Assembly: GCF_002999335.1 (NCBI RefSeq)
Contig: NW_020312492.1
Span: forward strand, 174,819-238,818
From: Cyclospora cayetanensis
Taxonomy: Eukaryota; Apicomplexa; Conoidasida; Eucoccidiorida; Eimeriidae
DNA: 64,000 nt
Direction of reading: 5' to 3'
Part shown: positions 35,631 through 47,299 of the stretch, piece by piece
How the letters are laid out: every line of letters begins with the position of its first letter
Position numbering within the stretch: the stretch's first letter is position 1
Notes under the pieces: generated by a model
Databases searched by the model: none
Told to the model about the DNA's origin: nothing
What the model saw: only the letters and a program-made list of their open reading frames with translations
Position numbers and translations under genes: made by a program

Positions 35631-36798
35631 ATGCTGGGCGAAGTCACAAAGTTCGGGTGTTCCATATGGGAGGAGGTAAAGCATCTTTGCCGCCGGCCAC
35701 GCGATGCGTGCCAAACTGTTCTCAGCATCTGCTGCGTCATTCTAGCTGGTACTTTGCGTCCCTAGTAACCACTGCTTTCAAAATAATCATTAATCAGGAG
35801 CATTATTTGAGCCGCCTTAGGAGCATCACCACTCACATACCCCAATTTTCTCCCCTAGCGTCCCAGCAGTAGGATCCGCAGTTTTGTTGTGGATAGACCT
35901 CCCGTTACACCATCCAACAGTTATCTCTTGTGTTTTGAGCCTATTGACCTGTGTGAGTGGTGTTTTTACAGCTCTCATGCTATGGAAGGTGCTGGTGTTG
36001 GCCGCTGGGAGTCCTTCCCCTGTGGTTGTTGTACTGAGTGGCTCCATGTTGCCTGCCTTTAGCCGTGGAGACATTCTCTTTCTGCTCGACAGGGGTCAAA
36101 GTACAGCTGTTGGAGACATAGTCGTATTCAAGGTAAGGGCTAGTACACACAATACCTATTTTCACATGCAGCCCAGCAGCAATAATACATGTTTCTTCAT
36201 TGCGGTGCTAATGCATGGTGTCATAATGTGTTAGTGTACAAGATAAATATCTACAATTGCAGTGTGTTCTTGCATTTATTGAACAATCGTACTTTGGCAC
36301 TACTTTCATTGCTAGTTTAGGCTATTTTGTTGTTATGTGTTTTCGATTTTTTTTAGGTAGAAGGACGAGAAATTCCAATTGTGCACCGTGTGATTAGCCT
36401 GCATACCAACGCCTCGGGAGAGTCTAATATGCTCACGAAGGGCGATAACAATTCTGTGGACGACAGAGGCCTTTATGCCAGTAAGATGCGCGCGCTCAAG
36501 TCTAAATTACAGAAGTGTTTCAGATTAGTGTCCGTGCATAGAATACAGCACAGAATAAGTGTAAGAAGGGAAGCTGCTATTTGCAGTAATTATGTCATCC
36601 GCATTTCTTTTTGCTGTTTATGCTACCTCTTTTATTCCAGACAAAGACTTATGGCTCAAGGACAGCAGCATCATGGGTACCACCGTTGTGTACTTGCCTT
36701 ACGTTGGCCAAGTAACCATTGTATTAAACGACTACCCGGTGGTTAAATGGGCTGTTATAGGGGGCATGGTGATTCTCGCGCTTTTAGGCTACGAATAG
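35631..36798 (+). CDS. SEC11: signal peptidase complex catalytic subunit SEC11, 4 exons
   Basis: Inferred exons: 35631-35748, 35972-36132, 36357-36480, 36641-36798 (561 nt, 186 aa, phases consistent). This is the ER-membrane serine protease that removes signal peptides during translocation. An N-terminal cytosolic stretch (...RRPRDACQ) precedes one membrane helix (~residues 27-51). Catalytic motifs follow: LSGSMLPAF with Ser64, VHRV with His103, and the [12 protein letters not shown] box with the conserved Asp at 128/129. The C-terminal domain has [16 protein letters not shown] and a final hydrophobic helix. Length matches the family (about 170-190 aa). The exon 1 choice rests on the PRD-hydrophobic pattern, an in-phase GT donor and a strong TTTTTACAG acceptor. 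Everything downstream of Ser64 is unambiguous. Confidence 0.95.
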
Positions 36799-37911
36799 CG
36801 CGACATGCGTAGCCACCTGTGGGCGGCTGCGGCTGCCTACGGGGAAGGCACTGCATCTCCTTCTCCGACGTAGCTTTACGTGAACTCTCAAGAAATAAGA
36901 CTCACTGTCATAGAAACAGGAGAGGAAGACAGGACTTGATTAGAACAGAAGCAGGGGGATTTTGGCTGGGCTGCTCCGTGCTATGTTGAACTTTAACATT
37001 AGCGCCCACCCAATTGCCAGTAACAAGCGAATAGCGAACAACTCAGCTGAAAGTGGTGCTCGTACACGTTTAAGACGCCACTTTATGCAGCTCCTGTATT
37101 TTCCCGATAAGGATATACGATTTACTGCAAGTAGAACCTGCGCAAGGCGTTGCGTAGACTAATTTGGGCGTGGCGTTAGGCTGTAGGTGTAACCAATGTG
37201 CACATGGCTACAAGACGAATGTCTCGTGCATTTACAAAAAAACTGTTTGAATCTGAATGAATGGAAGGGAGCATCTCAAAAAGCATTTCTGTGTGCATCG
37301 CTGAAATGCCGCCGTAAAGCTGGTGTTTTTGTGACATTTCTATTCCACAGCGGCACATCGTCGATATTGCAGATTTGGTGGATTTTCATGGACGTCGGTT
37401 TTGGTTTTTTAGACAGTATTTTAACTAGTTTACTAATGAATTAAATGCATGCTAAGCTAAAATTCTCATGTATGATGACAGCTTTTCTGTGTCGTTGAAA
37501 TCGAGGATGTAGAGAACTGCGTGGCGCTTAACGCTCGCGTTTTTGTGGGGTCTCGTAATTTTCATCACTCAAGGAGTGTTTATTCATTATGTTTTAATTA
37601 CATACCAGTTTATGAAAAATCTAAGTGGGGGAGCGTGGAGGGGAGGCAAGCGACCATGGAAAACGACATCCAGAACTTTGAACGCATGAGGCACCAAGTC
37701 TATCCAATGGAGCTTTGCCACCGGCTACATTTTATACTAATTGATTCGAAATGGCAGCTGCGATTTAGGGGCTACCCGCAACAACTACTTTGAACTCTCC
37801 AAGGTGTACACACACTTGGCAAAAGATAGGCTATTGCCGAGACAATTGCCGCGCCAATGCAATGAAAACCACGAGAACAATACATGCGTGTGAAACTTGG
37901 CTTACTTTACC
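36799..37911. other. tract between SEC11 and the small secreted protein
   Basis: No gene supported. Plus frames at 37196-37444 and 37521-37793 (82 and 90 codons) lack domains and clear splice signals; an unrecognised 5' exon is possible. Confidence 0.4.
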
Positions 37912-38470
37912 ATGCGTTTCGCCTTCATTGCGTTGTCTTTCTTAACCTATTTTGTGTTCTCCGCACACTGTACCAGAAAACGATACCCACGCCTGCTCTC
38001 CATTTCGAGTTCCAACGATGCGCCAATACCTCACTCCGAAGGAAGGGGAGACGAGCTGGTTGCTACGCTCCAGCCTCCCGAAGGGCCATGCACAGAAACC
38101 TCTTCGAACGACTCCCCCGCTTTTCTGCGGGGTCTCGTTGCCCACTTGCAAGACGAACTGGATGCAGCACAGCATCACCTGCGCCGATTCGCGCGTATGT
38201 TTCTTACAATTCAGGGCGTAGGGGCATCAAAACAAGCCTCTCGGGAAAAAGAAACGCCAGTAGACCAGAACAAAGTCAGTCCTGTATCTCCGGTGGGTTG
38301 TACGCTTGGTCTACCCTGTACGCTCGCGTGCATACTGTTCCGCTCTGGCTATTTATCTTTCACATTCTCTCATCTAGGAAGTGCAAAAAGATGTCGAAAC
38401 TGCCCAGGAAGCAAATACAGAAAATGACGATTTCGACGACTGGTATGCGAACACAAACTGCGCTGGGTAA
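37912..38470 (+). CDS. small secreted protein, 2 exons, unknown function
   Basis: Inferred exons 37912-38274 and 38378-38470 (456 nt, 151 aa, phase 0 junction; donor AAA|GTCAGT, acceptor CATCTAG). The first 20 residues, MRFAFIALSFLTYFVFSAHC, form a clear signal peptide with a small-residue cleavage region. The mature part is hydrophilic, with one likely amphipathic helix (LRGLVAHLQDELDAAQHHL) and an acidic C-terminus containing DDFDDWYANTNC. There are no transmembrane segments after the signal peptide and no known domain. It may be a secreted or organellar protein; family and role are unknown. Reading through the intron gives a longer frame, but the spliced form ends in a compact acidic tail and is preferred. 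Confidence 0.6.
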
Positions 38471-38951
38471 CGTGCTACCCCTACAAATTTACATCAAATT
38501 CAGGAACAACGAAACTCATGATGACGTAGTCTCGAAGAATCAACACGCGCTATCTGGCGCAACCCCCACCGAAAAATCCACTCTGCTAAATGTTAAAGCA
38601 TATTCGCTCTAGCGCGACGCAGTACATACTCGAACGTACGCAGAAAAACCAGTTTGGGTAGCAAAACGCAGTGTTACCGCGAGGGGCCTTGATTGGTGAC
38701 CACCGTCACCCAACAAAAGCTTTAGGAACAATGTGCCTTTTACTTCCAGTCATTGGATGCTGATTCATTTCGCACGCGCTGATGCATATTTTTCATTTGC
38801 TTAGGCTTTCGTCAAAGGTGATGCTGGTGGCACCAGTGTAGCCGTTCCCTCAAGAGTGCCGCTATTTCACTATTGCTAACATGTGCACCTAGTGGGAAAT
38901 CCCAGAATTTAGCTTCGCAGTCCGCCGATTTGTTACGCGTCATGAATGCCC

Positions 38952-40146
38952 TCATTGATCCCTTGCATCCATCACCTTTTCGGTTGCCTCGTCCTGAATT
39001 ACTCCAATTTCCTCGAGCTCATCCTCAAAGCAGTGAAGCTGCAAAAAGTGCAACTCCAGCATGAGCATCAGTCTCATTTTCCGGTCATAGCATTCCTTTC
39101 AAGTTAAATTTAGATCCCACTATAAAGCAAATTACGCTCTCTCAGACTGGTGGATTACCAGTTTGCAAATAGCGAAACAGTCAACATAGTGTTCTATGGC
39201 AACCTCAGATACCATGTTGTCAGCTCAAACCCTTTGCCAGCAGACAGCGAACGAGCGAAATAGCTATTAGAGCCAGTACTTAATCTGTTTTAACACCCAA
39301 CGCTGCACTTTGTGAGCCTCCTACAACTAATCAACTACAAAAGACGAATTGACAGCTCACCGCTGCTGCAACCCTTAAGAAGAAGAGACTCTGCTGAATA
39401 TCGTCTGAAGCATTAGGCTCGCGATCTTGATTCCAGTAGCTGCACACCAGAATACCCACGAAGTGATACAAGATAACGCAGACCGGGACCACAGATGATT
39501 GTAGCTGCACGATGCTGCTCATAGACTCTTGAACCTCAAAACAATGGAGTTTGAGCACACCATGCCCTTCAAGTAAATACGTAAAGTAGATGAATGGATT
39601 GGTGGCTTCATACCAAAGTGCATCGAAATCGGCGCAGGGGCGAAGCTCAGTGACGCAGGTGGCATTTTCTCCTGCCTCCACGCAGTCGCGTCCTTTATTT
39701 CCCTCTCCTGTATTCTTTGGATCGAAGCACCTTCTGATTCCACTAAACGTGCAATTCATACTCTGTGGCGCAACCACAAAACCCCGCAGCTGTGACTTGC
39801 TGGCTATTGGGCTTTGGGCTAATTGCTGCTGCTGGCCGCGTAGCCAGCGCCCATGCAGCAGCACTTCTAGTCTTCCATTGCCAACCATTTTTTCTTGATC
39901 CGCTGGACGCAGAGGTTTGGGGCAAAAGAGCTTGGATACGGGAGCCAGGCCGCTGTATTTAAGCTGACACGGCAGAAGATGCACTCCTTCAAGAGAATCG
40001 AGTGCTGCTTTCAAGCATTCCCGCTTCAGCCCATTGCTTGCATTGTTGGGGCTGTTTTCACCCCTCTCGCCGAAAACATCTGTGGAATTCGATGTGGTAC
40101 CATCAGAGGAACGTGTTAGGATATTCTCCACAGAGTCTGCGAACAT
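38952..40146 (-). CDS. membrane-anchored protein of unknown function, 2+ exons
   Basis: Inferred exons (minus): 40146-39361 and 39038-38952 (873 nt, 290 aa; donor GCG|GTGAGC, acceptor TTTTTGCAG, phase 0). The frame is open for 262 codons in exon 1 and has a balanced composition, unlike the surrounding noise. A cysteine-bearing region (residues ~70-200) includes FVVAPQSMNCTFSGIRRC and CADFDALWYEATNPF. One membrane segment, VVPVCVILYHFVGILVCSYW, follows near residues 225-245. The tail is acidic and ends CFEDELEEIGVIQDEATEK. The start may be wrong: a CTTCAG just upstream of 40146 could be an acceptor, leaving a 5' exon unfound. I do not recognise the family. Confidence 0.5.
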
Positions 40147-40828
40147 AATGCTGAAGCACACGTCGACGCCGAACGGCAGTAAAACCCGATGAAACTATTG
40201 ACGAAATGTTTTGCATATTAAAAAATAATACCTTGATTTTTCTGTGAGTAATGCGAAATTTAGTATTTTGCATACAAAAGGCACAGAAGACACTGCATGC
40301 ATCTACATCTCGGAATTTACAAAAACCAAGGGGTAGGGTGGGCGGGGTCATGAACACCATCCAACAAATAGAGTGACATGCCTGCGGTGTGGATTTTCCA
40401 TGGCAATAAAATCAGAGAACTTGGCACCATGTCCTACACTTCTTAGCTACCACTTTATTACGCTTCGTGTGACGATAACACAGTTTGCTTCTTTTTGCCT
40501 GCTAGTGCATTTGTCACTTCCACTGTGCCATGTATTTTATTGCATATTGGCTTGGTCATGTTGCACTATCTGCAAAACTTGACTATATCACTTTAATTTT
40601 GCAAAACGCTAAATATCATCAGTTCACCAACGTATACATAGTTTGTTTGTTTTGGAGTTTCCCTCGAAACACGAGGTGGGGCGACACTCGGTTGCGCCTG
40701 GAGGCCTGCAGCGTAGGCCATTAGGAAGAAGCGGAACGAGGTATTCAACATGGTATATAGAGTAAGCAATGTTTGATGTTTCAGATTTTGCTATCATATA
40801 CAACCGGGAATCCCTTTCCCTCATTGTA

Positions 40829-42304
40829 TCATTCGTTTTCGCCATGATCTCTTTGCTGCTCCCTGTAGCATCTTTGGCCTTCATCCAGGAAACTCGCAGC
40901 ACCCACTTTAGATAAAGTAGAGCAGATGTGTGGTCTGTTGGACCCCAGCCTGAGAATAAGTAAAAGTGTTGTGTACTCCATTAAGTAATGCGCAGAGCTC
41001 GGGACAAGTGGAATAGCAACTACTTGTAGCACAGGCGTCGTATGAGTAGCGTACTCTTCGCACAAAGCGATGGTGAGATTTGCCTCAGAGCTCGGCATAT
41101 GTCTCCCGTTCACTATTACCCAAGGGACGTAGTCGTACTCAAACCGTCTGGAGAACCTCCCCACTGATTTCCTGAAGTGTGTCATATGAAATGCTGAAAA
41201 CAGGAATTTTATTAAATAAGAAGGCGCTTACAACAAAGCTTGGCCTTCATCTTCCTCAAAGCACGCTGCGAGTAAAGGATCTTATATTAAAGGCTGCAGT
41301 TTGGACTAATTCATGTCCTTAACCAACAAACCTTCAATTTCGGCTTTGCGTGTCCCAGCAACAGATAGGCAATTTCTCCACTTGCCGTCTGCGACGCTAT
41401 CCAACGTCTCAACGCTGAAAATACAGAGGAAATATATTTTGCTCATACAGAAATAGGACATGCTTCCAACGGTGAGATCAACCTTATCCCTATTTTCTGT
41501 TGGTTTTCGTATAGTCATGAGGTACGAATGAACGTGGAGCTTTGGTACGAACCGTCCGACTTTGTTTCGGTAATTGTTGTTATGACGCAAATACAGCGGC
41601 GTGCACGAAAACGTACCATTCAATGAAAGAGAGCCGGCTTTCCGGTTCCCCTTGCAGCTTCTTAAGGCCACAGGCTGATAATGTGTTACTGTTTACAATA
41701 AAACAGACGTCATCTCCGTACATCTAAACAAGAAAATGATTTATAGAGGCAAGTCCGAGCTCACAGTTGACATTCTTCAGCACCATGCTGGCATTCCACC
41801 ACTCCGTCGCTCTCAGCTGCGTTGCCTGCAGACGAATTCACCCATTCCAGTGTTTCGCAATCCACGCCTTCCTCCTTTGAAACGAACAGAAACAGATTAA
41901 TCAGCGTACCGTAAGGATAAAAATGCAGATCCACCATCTTTCCTAATTCTGTTCTCATGGTGCTTGCAACCTGTCCTGTAATGTACTGTCGAGGAGAAAT
42001 ACGGACAATTTTGATTAAGGCTCTGTAAGATGAAGGCATTCGGGGCTTACACTTTTGCAGAATGGGCACAATGCTTCATAGCTGATGAGTGGATAAGCCA
42101 AAATGAAGCATATGCTCGCTGACTTACAATTTACTGGTGCCAACCGACCCACAGAATCTCAACTTTGACTTGTGGCTCCCCCAACAGACGTAATTCGTTT
42201 TCTTTCATGATTTTGAACTTCCGTCGGATGCTTTGATGGTCATGTCCATTGACCAAAACGCTTGTAAAAAAGCAAATGAGGAAAGCTGGATTGAGTACAG
42301 CCAT
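40829..42304 (-). CDS. GILT-family thiol reductase, about 6 exons
   Basis: Inferred exons (minus): 42304-42153, 42081-42051, 41985-41765, 41688-41617, 41414-41332, 41163-41024, with the last either reading on to a stop at 40829 (297 aa) or splicing to a short unfound end. Signal peptide MAVLNPAFLICFFTSVLVNG. The thioredoxin-type active site YEALCPFCK has its CXXC at residues 56-59. The GILT signature CQHGAEEC follows at ~126-132, then NTLSACGLKKL, SFIECVE and the family's late motif YVPWVIVNG. GILT enzymes reduce disulfides in acidic endolysosomal compartments; the substrate here is unknown. All junctions through exon 6 keep phase. The tiny 31-nt exon 2 carrying the active site is unusual but gives an exact family match. 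The C-terminus is uncertain. Confidence 0.82.
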
Positions 42305-43083
42305 GCCGCCTATTGCAGAAGCAGACAAAATGGTGGTCAAACGATAAATGGTGGTCGCTGTCCACACTGCCCGCAGGCGACAAGTGAGAATTCGGTATAT
42401 TGCGTAGTCCGTGACTCTGAGAGGAGACACAGAGCTTGGCACCTTGTTGGTAAACGATTCGCACGAGAGTGCACAAACTGGACATACACCTCAACGCCAG
42501 TTCAGATAATCGGCTACAACACCTCCTCTCTCCTTAAAAAAAGTTACCACGAAGGGATTTATTCCATTTCACTCATTATTTGTTTCTCCTTTTCACGCGG
42601 GTGCACAACCTGAAGGGTTTGACAGTCTTTCCCTTTGCACCGCGGTTAGAAGTACCTTGTACCTAAATCCTGCGCTCGTCCGCTTTGCTACATTCACTTG
42701 GGGCATCTACTTTCAAGCTAGTTCGATGTCCAAATTTTGACTTGATACAGAATTCCTCATAGCCTGTCAATGAGTTGTTGTACAGAAAAGAAAAATGGAG
42801 GCCTGGGGCACTTCTTGCTCTCTCTCTTTGCCTGGCGAACTTTTCAAGTGATTGCTCGCACATGGAACCGCGCCCATTGTGTTATAGAGACCCCAAGGAA
42901 CTACCAAAAGCTTTCATGAATCGTCAAACGCCTGTAGGTTCCGTCGCGTAGCGAACGGGGGCCCTTCCTTAAGACGACCTGCCAGTGAGTGCTGGGCCGA
43001 CATGGGGCGAGTTAGGATAGCAAGTTGGCACCTGAGGCTCATCAAATGAATGGCTCTAAAGCTGCGAACTATCGTGGCACTTC

Positions 43084-45795
43084 TCATTTCATAATACCTC
43101 CTGAACTGAACAGCTCATCCACGACGGTGAAGAGGGCGAATGATAAGAAACAGATCCCTGAAGTCAATCAAAGGCAAAGCTGCGAGGGACATAGACACTT
43201 TAGCACGACTTTCGCAGCTCACAAAACAAACTTTCCCCCATGAGAACAAACCAAGTGCGCTCGCGCAAGCATGTAGATGAGTGGGTGGGTGCTGTCTCGC
43301 GTGCACACTTGTTCAAAAGCCTACAAACGCACACACTTTGTTGCTCATATAGCCTAACGTGTTATTTTGAGCTACAGTTCCGCAGTAACTAGGTCTCTCC
43401 ATCTGAAAATCCCTGACCTCCGATAAGTAGAACAAGTCGCTCTGAAATCCTTTTTGCAAGAACGTTGCCGCCTAAGACGGCGAGTCCTGTGCACAGGCCG
43501 TGGCCCAAGATGGCCCCTGTGAATAATACTCAAAAAACAGAATGCGGTTGCAAACAATGAAGACGTAAGAGTACAATCAACCAGTACGTCAATTCCCCGG
43601 CAGCCGTAGTGTGCCTATGGGAACAAAAGATTCGACACAGAAGTCGAGAAGTTTTTTTTTGCGCTCTTTAACGACTGAATCCCATCCCCGAAGCACAGTA
43701 GAAGAGCAGCAAGCACGTCACGTGGGGAAGCCCAGAGGTAATGTGTTTGCGCTGTTCTTGCTACAAGCTCGAAAGGCTCTGGAATATTACCGCTGACGAA
43801 GTGCGAACCCCTAGAGCGTAAATTTCTGACCCTAGAAGCAAACACTTCGAAAATTTACCAAGACAAACCGCAGAAGCGCTTCTATCTGCCGCCAAGGCAA
43901 ATGTTGCAAGCTGAGACCTGTCACCCCACTCAGCCATTAGTGTTAATGAGGCAGCCTGGAGAGACGCAAATAGAACATTCAAAATTTCGTTCTCGTCAAT
44001 GCCTAATTTATACGACACAAAACCACACTAATTCAGAAGCTCAATAGCTCTGGGGTCGCACTACCAGCACAAGGTAACTTAAGGAAAGAACCTAATGGGG
44101 CCTCTTGCCAGTACTGGCACACCCAAATACACACGCACAAACATACCAAATGGCCGTCTAACGATCGTGCAGGTCAGAAAAAATGGGTTGAGTTAGAAAG
44201 CTAGTAAAGTTGCACATGGTAGCCCTCAATCCAACGCTCGCAGCCCGGCTTGCCGTAGAACTCCATCTACTCTTAAGTATATAAATAATTGAAGGAGTAT
44301 GCATTTTACCTGTATGAAAATAGGACTGAAGAAGTAGCGGGCAGCGCGAAGAAGCCGCGAGGGCCCAACTAACGCTGCTCCATGCTCAGGCCGCGACACC
44401 TCTTTCAGCTCCTCTGCGGAACGCATTAGATAAAGAAAATTCTGTGGGACGGATTATTCTACAATGAAGAGATAGGGCGCCTAATCAGATACTGAGAAAG
44501 AATATGGGGATGGAAAAAATTCGATCTTAGAAACGATGGAACAAGCAGCATGGGAATAAAGACACTAGATATAACTTGTCTCATTTTACTCAATCCACCA
44601 AGCAAATTGAAAACCCGCAGGGACCACACAAGGACCATCGCAAAGAGCAAGAAACACGGCGCGGAGGAGGGAAGTGATAATGAGCCTGATGGGGCAAGAA
44701 AAAGATATACGAGTACACTGCATTAAAAGCATCACATTTAAAGGCATCAAACATAATCATGATAACTTAAATCCTTACAGCGCGAAGAAGGCCCTGGCAA
44801 CACTCAACCCCGACGCCTTTGCCTCTTTTCCGAACCCATGGGTCCATAATAGAGAAAAATATATGTGTACAGATGAACAGAGAAATCCATAAGGTATTAG
44901 ATGTATCAAGATCTTCAGGAACATTTATCTATTTCCCTCTTCTCATGTACCTGGTTCTTCATTATTCTCTTCATAGATCATGGCATCGTACAGCATTTTA
45001 AGTCCAAAAAGCACAAGAAGAGCAGCCATAAAGACAGTGCGCAGTTCCTGCTTGAGAAACAACGGGATTACTCGTCCACCTGCTGCAGCTAAAAGGGTCA
45101 TAACCGCCAAAGCCAAAAACCCTCCTGCAAAGACGTGCCAGCGTGTGCCCACGTGCGGTCCTGTTTTGTCAGAGGATTCGCTCTTCGTGCAGCGCATCGA
45201 AAGAATGGCAGTGATTAAAAATGTCTGTAGAATTGCATATTTTCACATGCACGAAAGGAGAGTCCTTTGGTCATTATGCTGAGGTCACAGCAAGCCCACC
45301 ACCGTGGCAGCGAAGCTACGAGCTCTCTCTGCTGTCAGATTATTGAATAGTGTATCAGAAAGCGAATAACGAATAATCATTAAAGATCAACTAAAGAGCG
45401 GCGAAATGTCAAAGTGTACAAATGGTTCGAAGGGAAATAAGAATAGAACACACCTTATCTCCTAACTCGGAGCAAATGATCATAAGTAGGGTCCCAATGA
45501 ACGCAGAGCTCCAGCTTGTATCCGTTGTCCCTGTCAATGAGAGAAGAGGTGTAGCTGATACCTCCAGGGCCCCACACAACGACAAAAAGACGCTAATCAC
45601 CAAAGCCGCCCAAGAAATTGGCGGACGACATGAGTGCTTGAGGAACGGAAGCAAGGTATTTTTCACCTTAGACTTGCATATTATGTGTGAGTTCGTTTGA
45701 CGTTGGTCCGTGCTAATGATCCCCTGAGAGAGTCTCTGCAGAGGCACTTGCCTTTCCTCAAGTGAATGGACACAGCAAGCACTACAGCCCTCCAT
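43084..45795 (-). CDS. Gdt1/TMEM165 (UPF0016) cation transporter, 6 exons
   Basis: Inferred exons (minus): 45795-45454, 45224-44951, 44413-44310, 43955-43859, 43516-43418, 43157-43084 (990 nt, 329 aa, all phases consistent). The family exchanges Ca2+/Mn2+ for H+ in Golgi or related membranes and supports glycosylation. It has the two signature E-x-G-D-[KR]-[ST] motifs: SELGDKTFLI across exons 1/2 (~residues 110-118) and EWGDRSQLAT in exon 4. Each begins a three-helix half: VFAGGFLALAVMTLLAA and FGLKMLYDAM in the first, GHGLCTGLAVLGG and ICFLSFALFTVVDEL in the second. An acidic linker (EENNEEPEELKEV) joins the halves, as in Gdt1. The N-terminus is the least certain part: the first ATG at 45795 gives a long leader, and another 5' exon near 46 kb is possible. 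Confidence 0.9.
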
Positions 45796-46680
45796 TGGCA
45801 CGAAGCCCCCCCTAGGCCAACCAGCGAACGGACTAAAACGAACGCTATATGAAAGACAGTAGGAAGGGAGGCAAATCCGGAAAGGTATCCACCGGAGAAG
45901 ACACGGCGAAGGCTATAACACAAGTGAACCGAGGATAGGAGAGCCACAGGATGGAAAGAGCAAAGGAAAAGGAAGGGAAGTGACCTGCAAAGCGCACGTG
46001 GCTCGATGTTGTCAGGACAGGCCCTACAGATCTCGGAGGCTTCAGGCCGTCGGTGAGTACTGAAAATGAAGAGGAAAAGAAAATAAAGAAAATAAGAGGA
46101 ATTAGTCCTATATTTTTGACCAGCCATAGGGCATAACCACTGGGGGGCTGTAAATTGCTGCCTGGGCTGCATGCACACAAAAACCAGGGGCTGATCTGGT
46201 TTCATGCACAAAACGACAATCGATTTCTTTGATCGCTTGAGTAAGCAATAGTGGCATGTTCTTTGTTCTTAGTGGATTATTTCTGTGCAATTATATGTCC
46301 ACTAAGCAGGTTGGTAACATCAAAGGCGCGATGAAGTTCAGATTGGTGGCCTAATTTGCTCGATATCCCAAGACCCCGTTATGTATGGCGGCATTAGTGC
46401 TCTTTGCTTCAAATCAGTGCATATAAATCCTGCGTGAGTACCATTCATGGTATGTTTTTCATCTCTTTCTTCGCTAACATCAAACAACACGGAGTGTACC
46501 ATTAAAAGAATTATACCCCTCTTGGTCACCTAGTACTTGGACAGGGAATTTTTGGCTATAGCTTTACAGTTGTGCTTTACAAAAAATCAATAAGGTGGAG
46601 AATTGCGTAGGTTTCTACACGTGGGTAGTGCACATCCTGGAGCCTTCATATGGAGACCAGCCAAGCCCAAACCTACTTTT
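45796..46680. other. upstream region of the Gdt1-like gene
   Basis: No independent gene supported. Minus frames at 45681-46211 contain hydrophobic stretches and could hold an upstream leader exon of the Gdt1-like gene, but no clear junction was found. Confidence 0.4.
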
Positions 46681-46689
46681 AAGAAACAA

Positions 46690-46930
46690 ACAGAAAGCTA
46701 TTCAGAGTCGTTTCACCAAAACTCTCCTCCTTCCGAGTACTCAGTCTCATGTATCATAAGTAAATAGAAAGTGAACAGCTAGTGTGCAACAAAGTGCACT
46801 CTCAGAGCATGGCGAGCACTCGCAGTTAGCTGCACATACGAGGTAGCAGACTGTGCTATACTTTGGCACTTTCTACCACAGTACTAATATTATACCAAGA
46901 ATCAGTGAAGAAGCAGCATTGCGCTTTGGT
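46690..46930 (-). repeat. dispersed repeat copy R7
   Basis: A minus-orientation copy: GAAAGCTATTCAGAGTCG corresponds to the family's AATAACTTTC 3' word reversed, followed by TCTCATGTATCATAAG, CAGCTAGTGTGCAACAAAG and the GCAGTTAGCTGCACATACG block. It abuts R8 in the opposite orientation. Confidence 0.55.
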
Positions 46931-46939
46931 TGTTCGTAC

Positions 46940-47185
46940 ATTATTTTTGAGCATTAACTCAAAACAGCGAGAAGCTTTTTTGTGAGCTTCGGCACTGCAT
47001 GCAACGTGCAATTAGCTGTGCATGCTCGAGGTGCTTTAAGGGTGCATTCGCACCCACCCTAGGCGTTTTCCACTCTTCATGTCGTCACTCTTGATGGGTG
47101 CGAGCAGCGGATATAGGGTGGTCTTTTCGAAAAACGCTCAACAACGTTTTGTGAAGCTTGAATGGTATTTGGAGTCAAGTGTCTC
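46940..47185 (+). repeat. dispersed repeat copy R8
   Basis: A plus-orientation copy with CAACGTGCAATTAGCTGTGCATGCTC, GGTGCATTCGCACCCACCCTAG, CTTTTCGAAAAACGCTCAACAACGTTTTGTG and TTTGGAGTCAAGTGT. It immediately precedes Ty3 fossil C in the same orientation. Confidence 0.6.
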
Positions 47186-47299
47186 CCTACAAGGAATTTG
47201 GCTACAATGCTTTCGTTGTTAATACGGCAGCATTTGCTGCAGCTGCTCCCCACTTATCAACTGTCCTGGAATGTAGTCAAGCGGTGTGTTTCCCTACAG

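Noticed and set aside
35535..35765. 76-codon frame read as a separate gene before SEC11
   Set aside because: Its second half is the SEC11 first exon, shown by the in-phase donor and family-like N-terminus; the part before 35631 lacks support.
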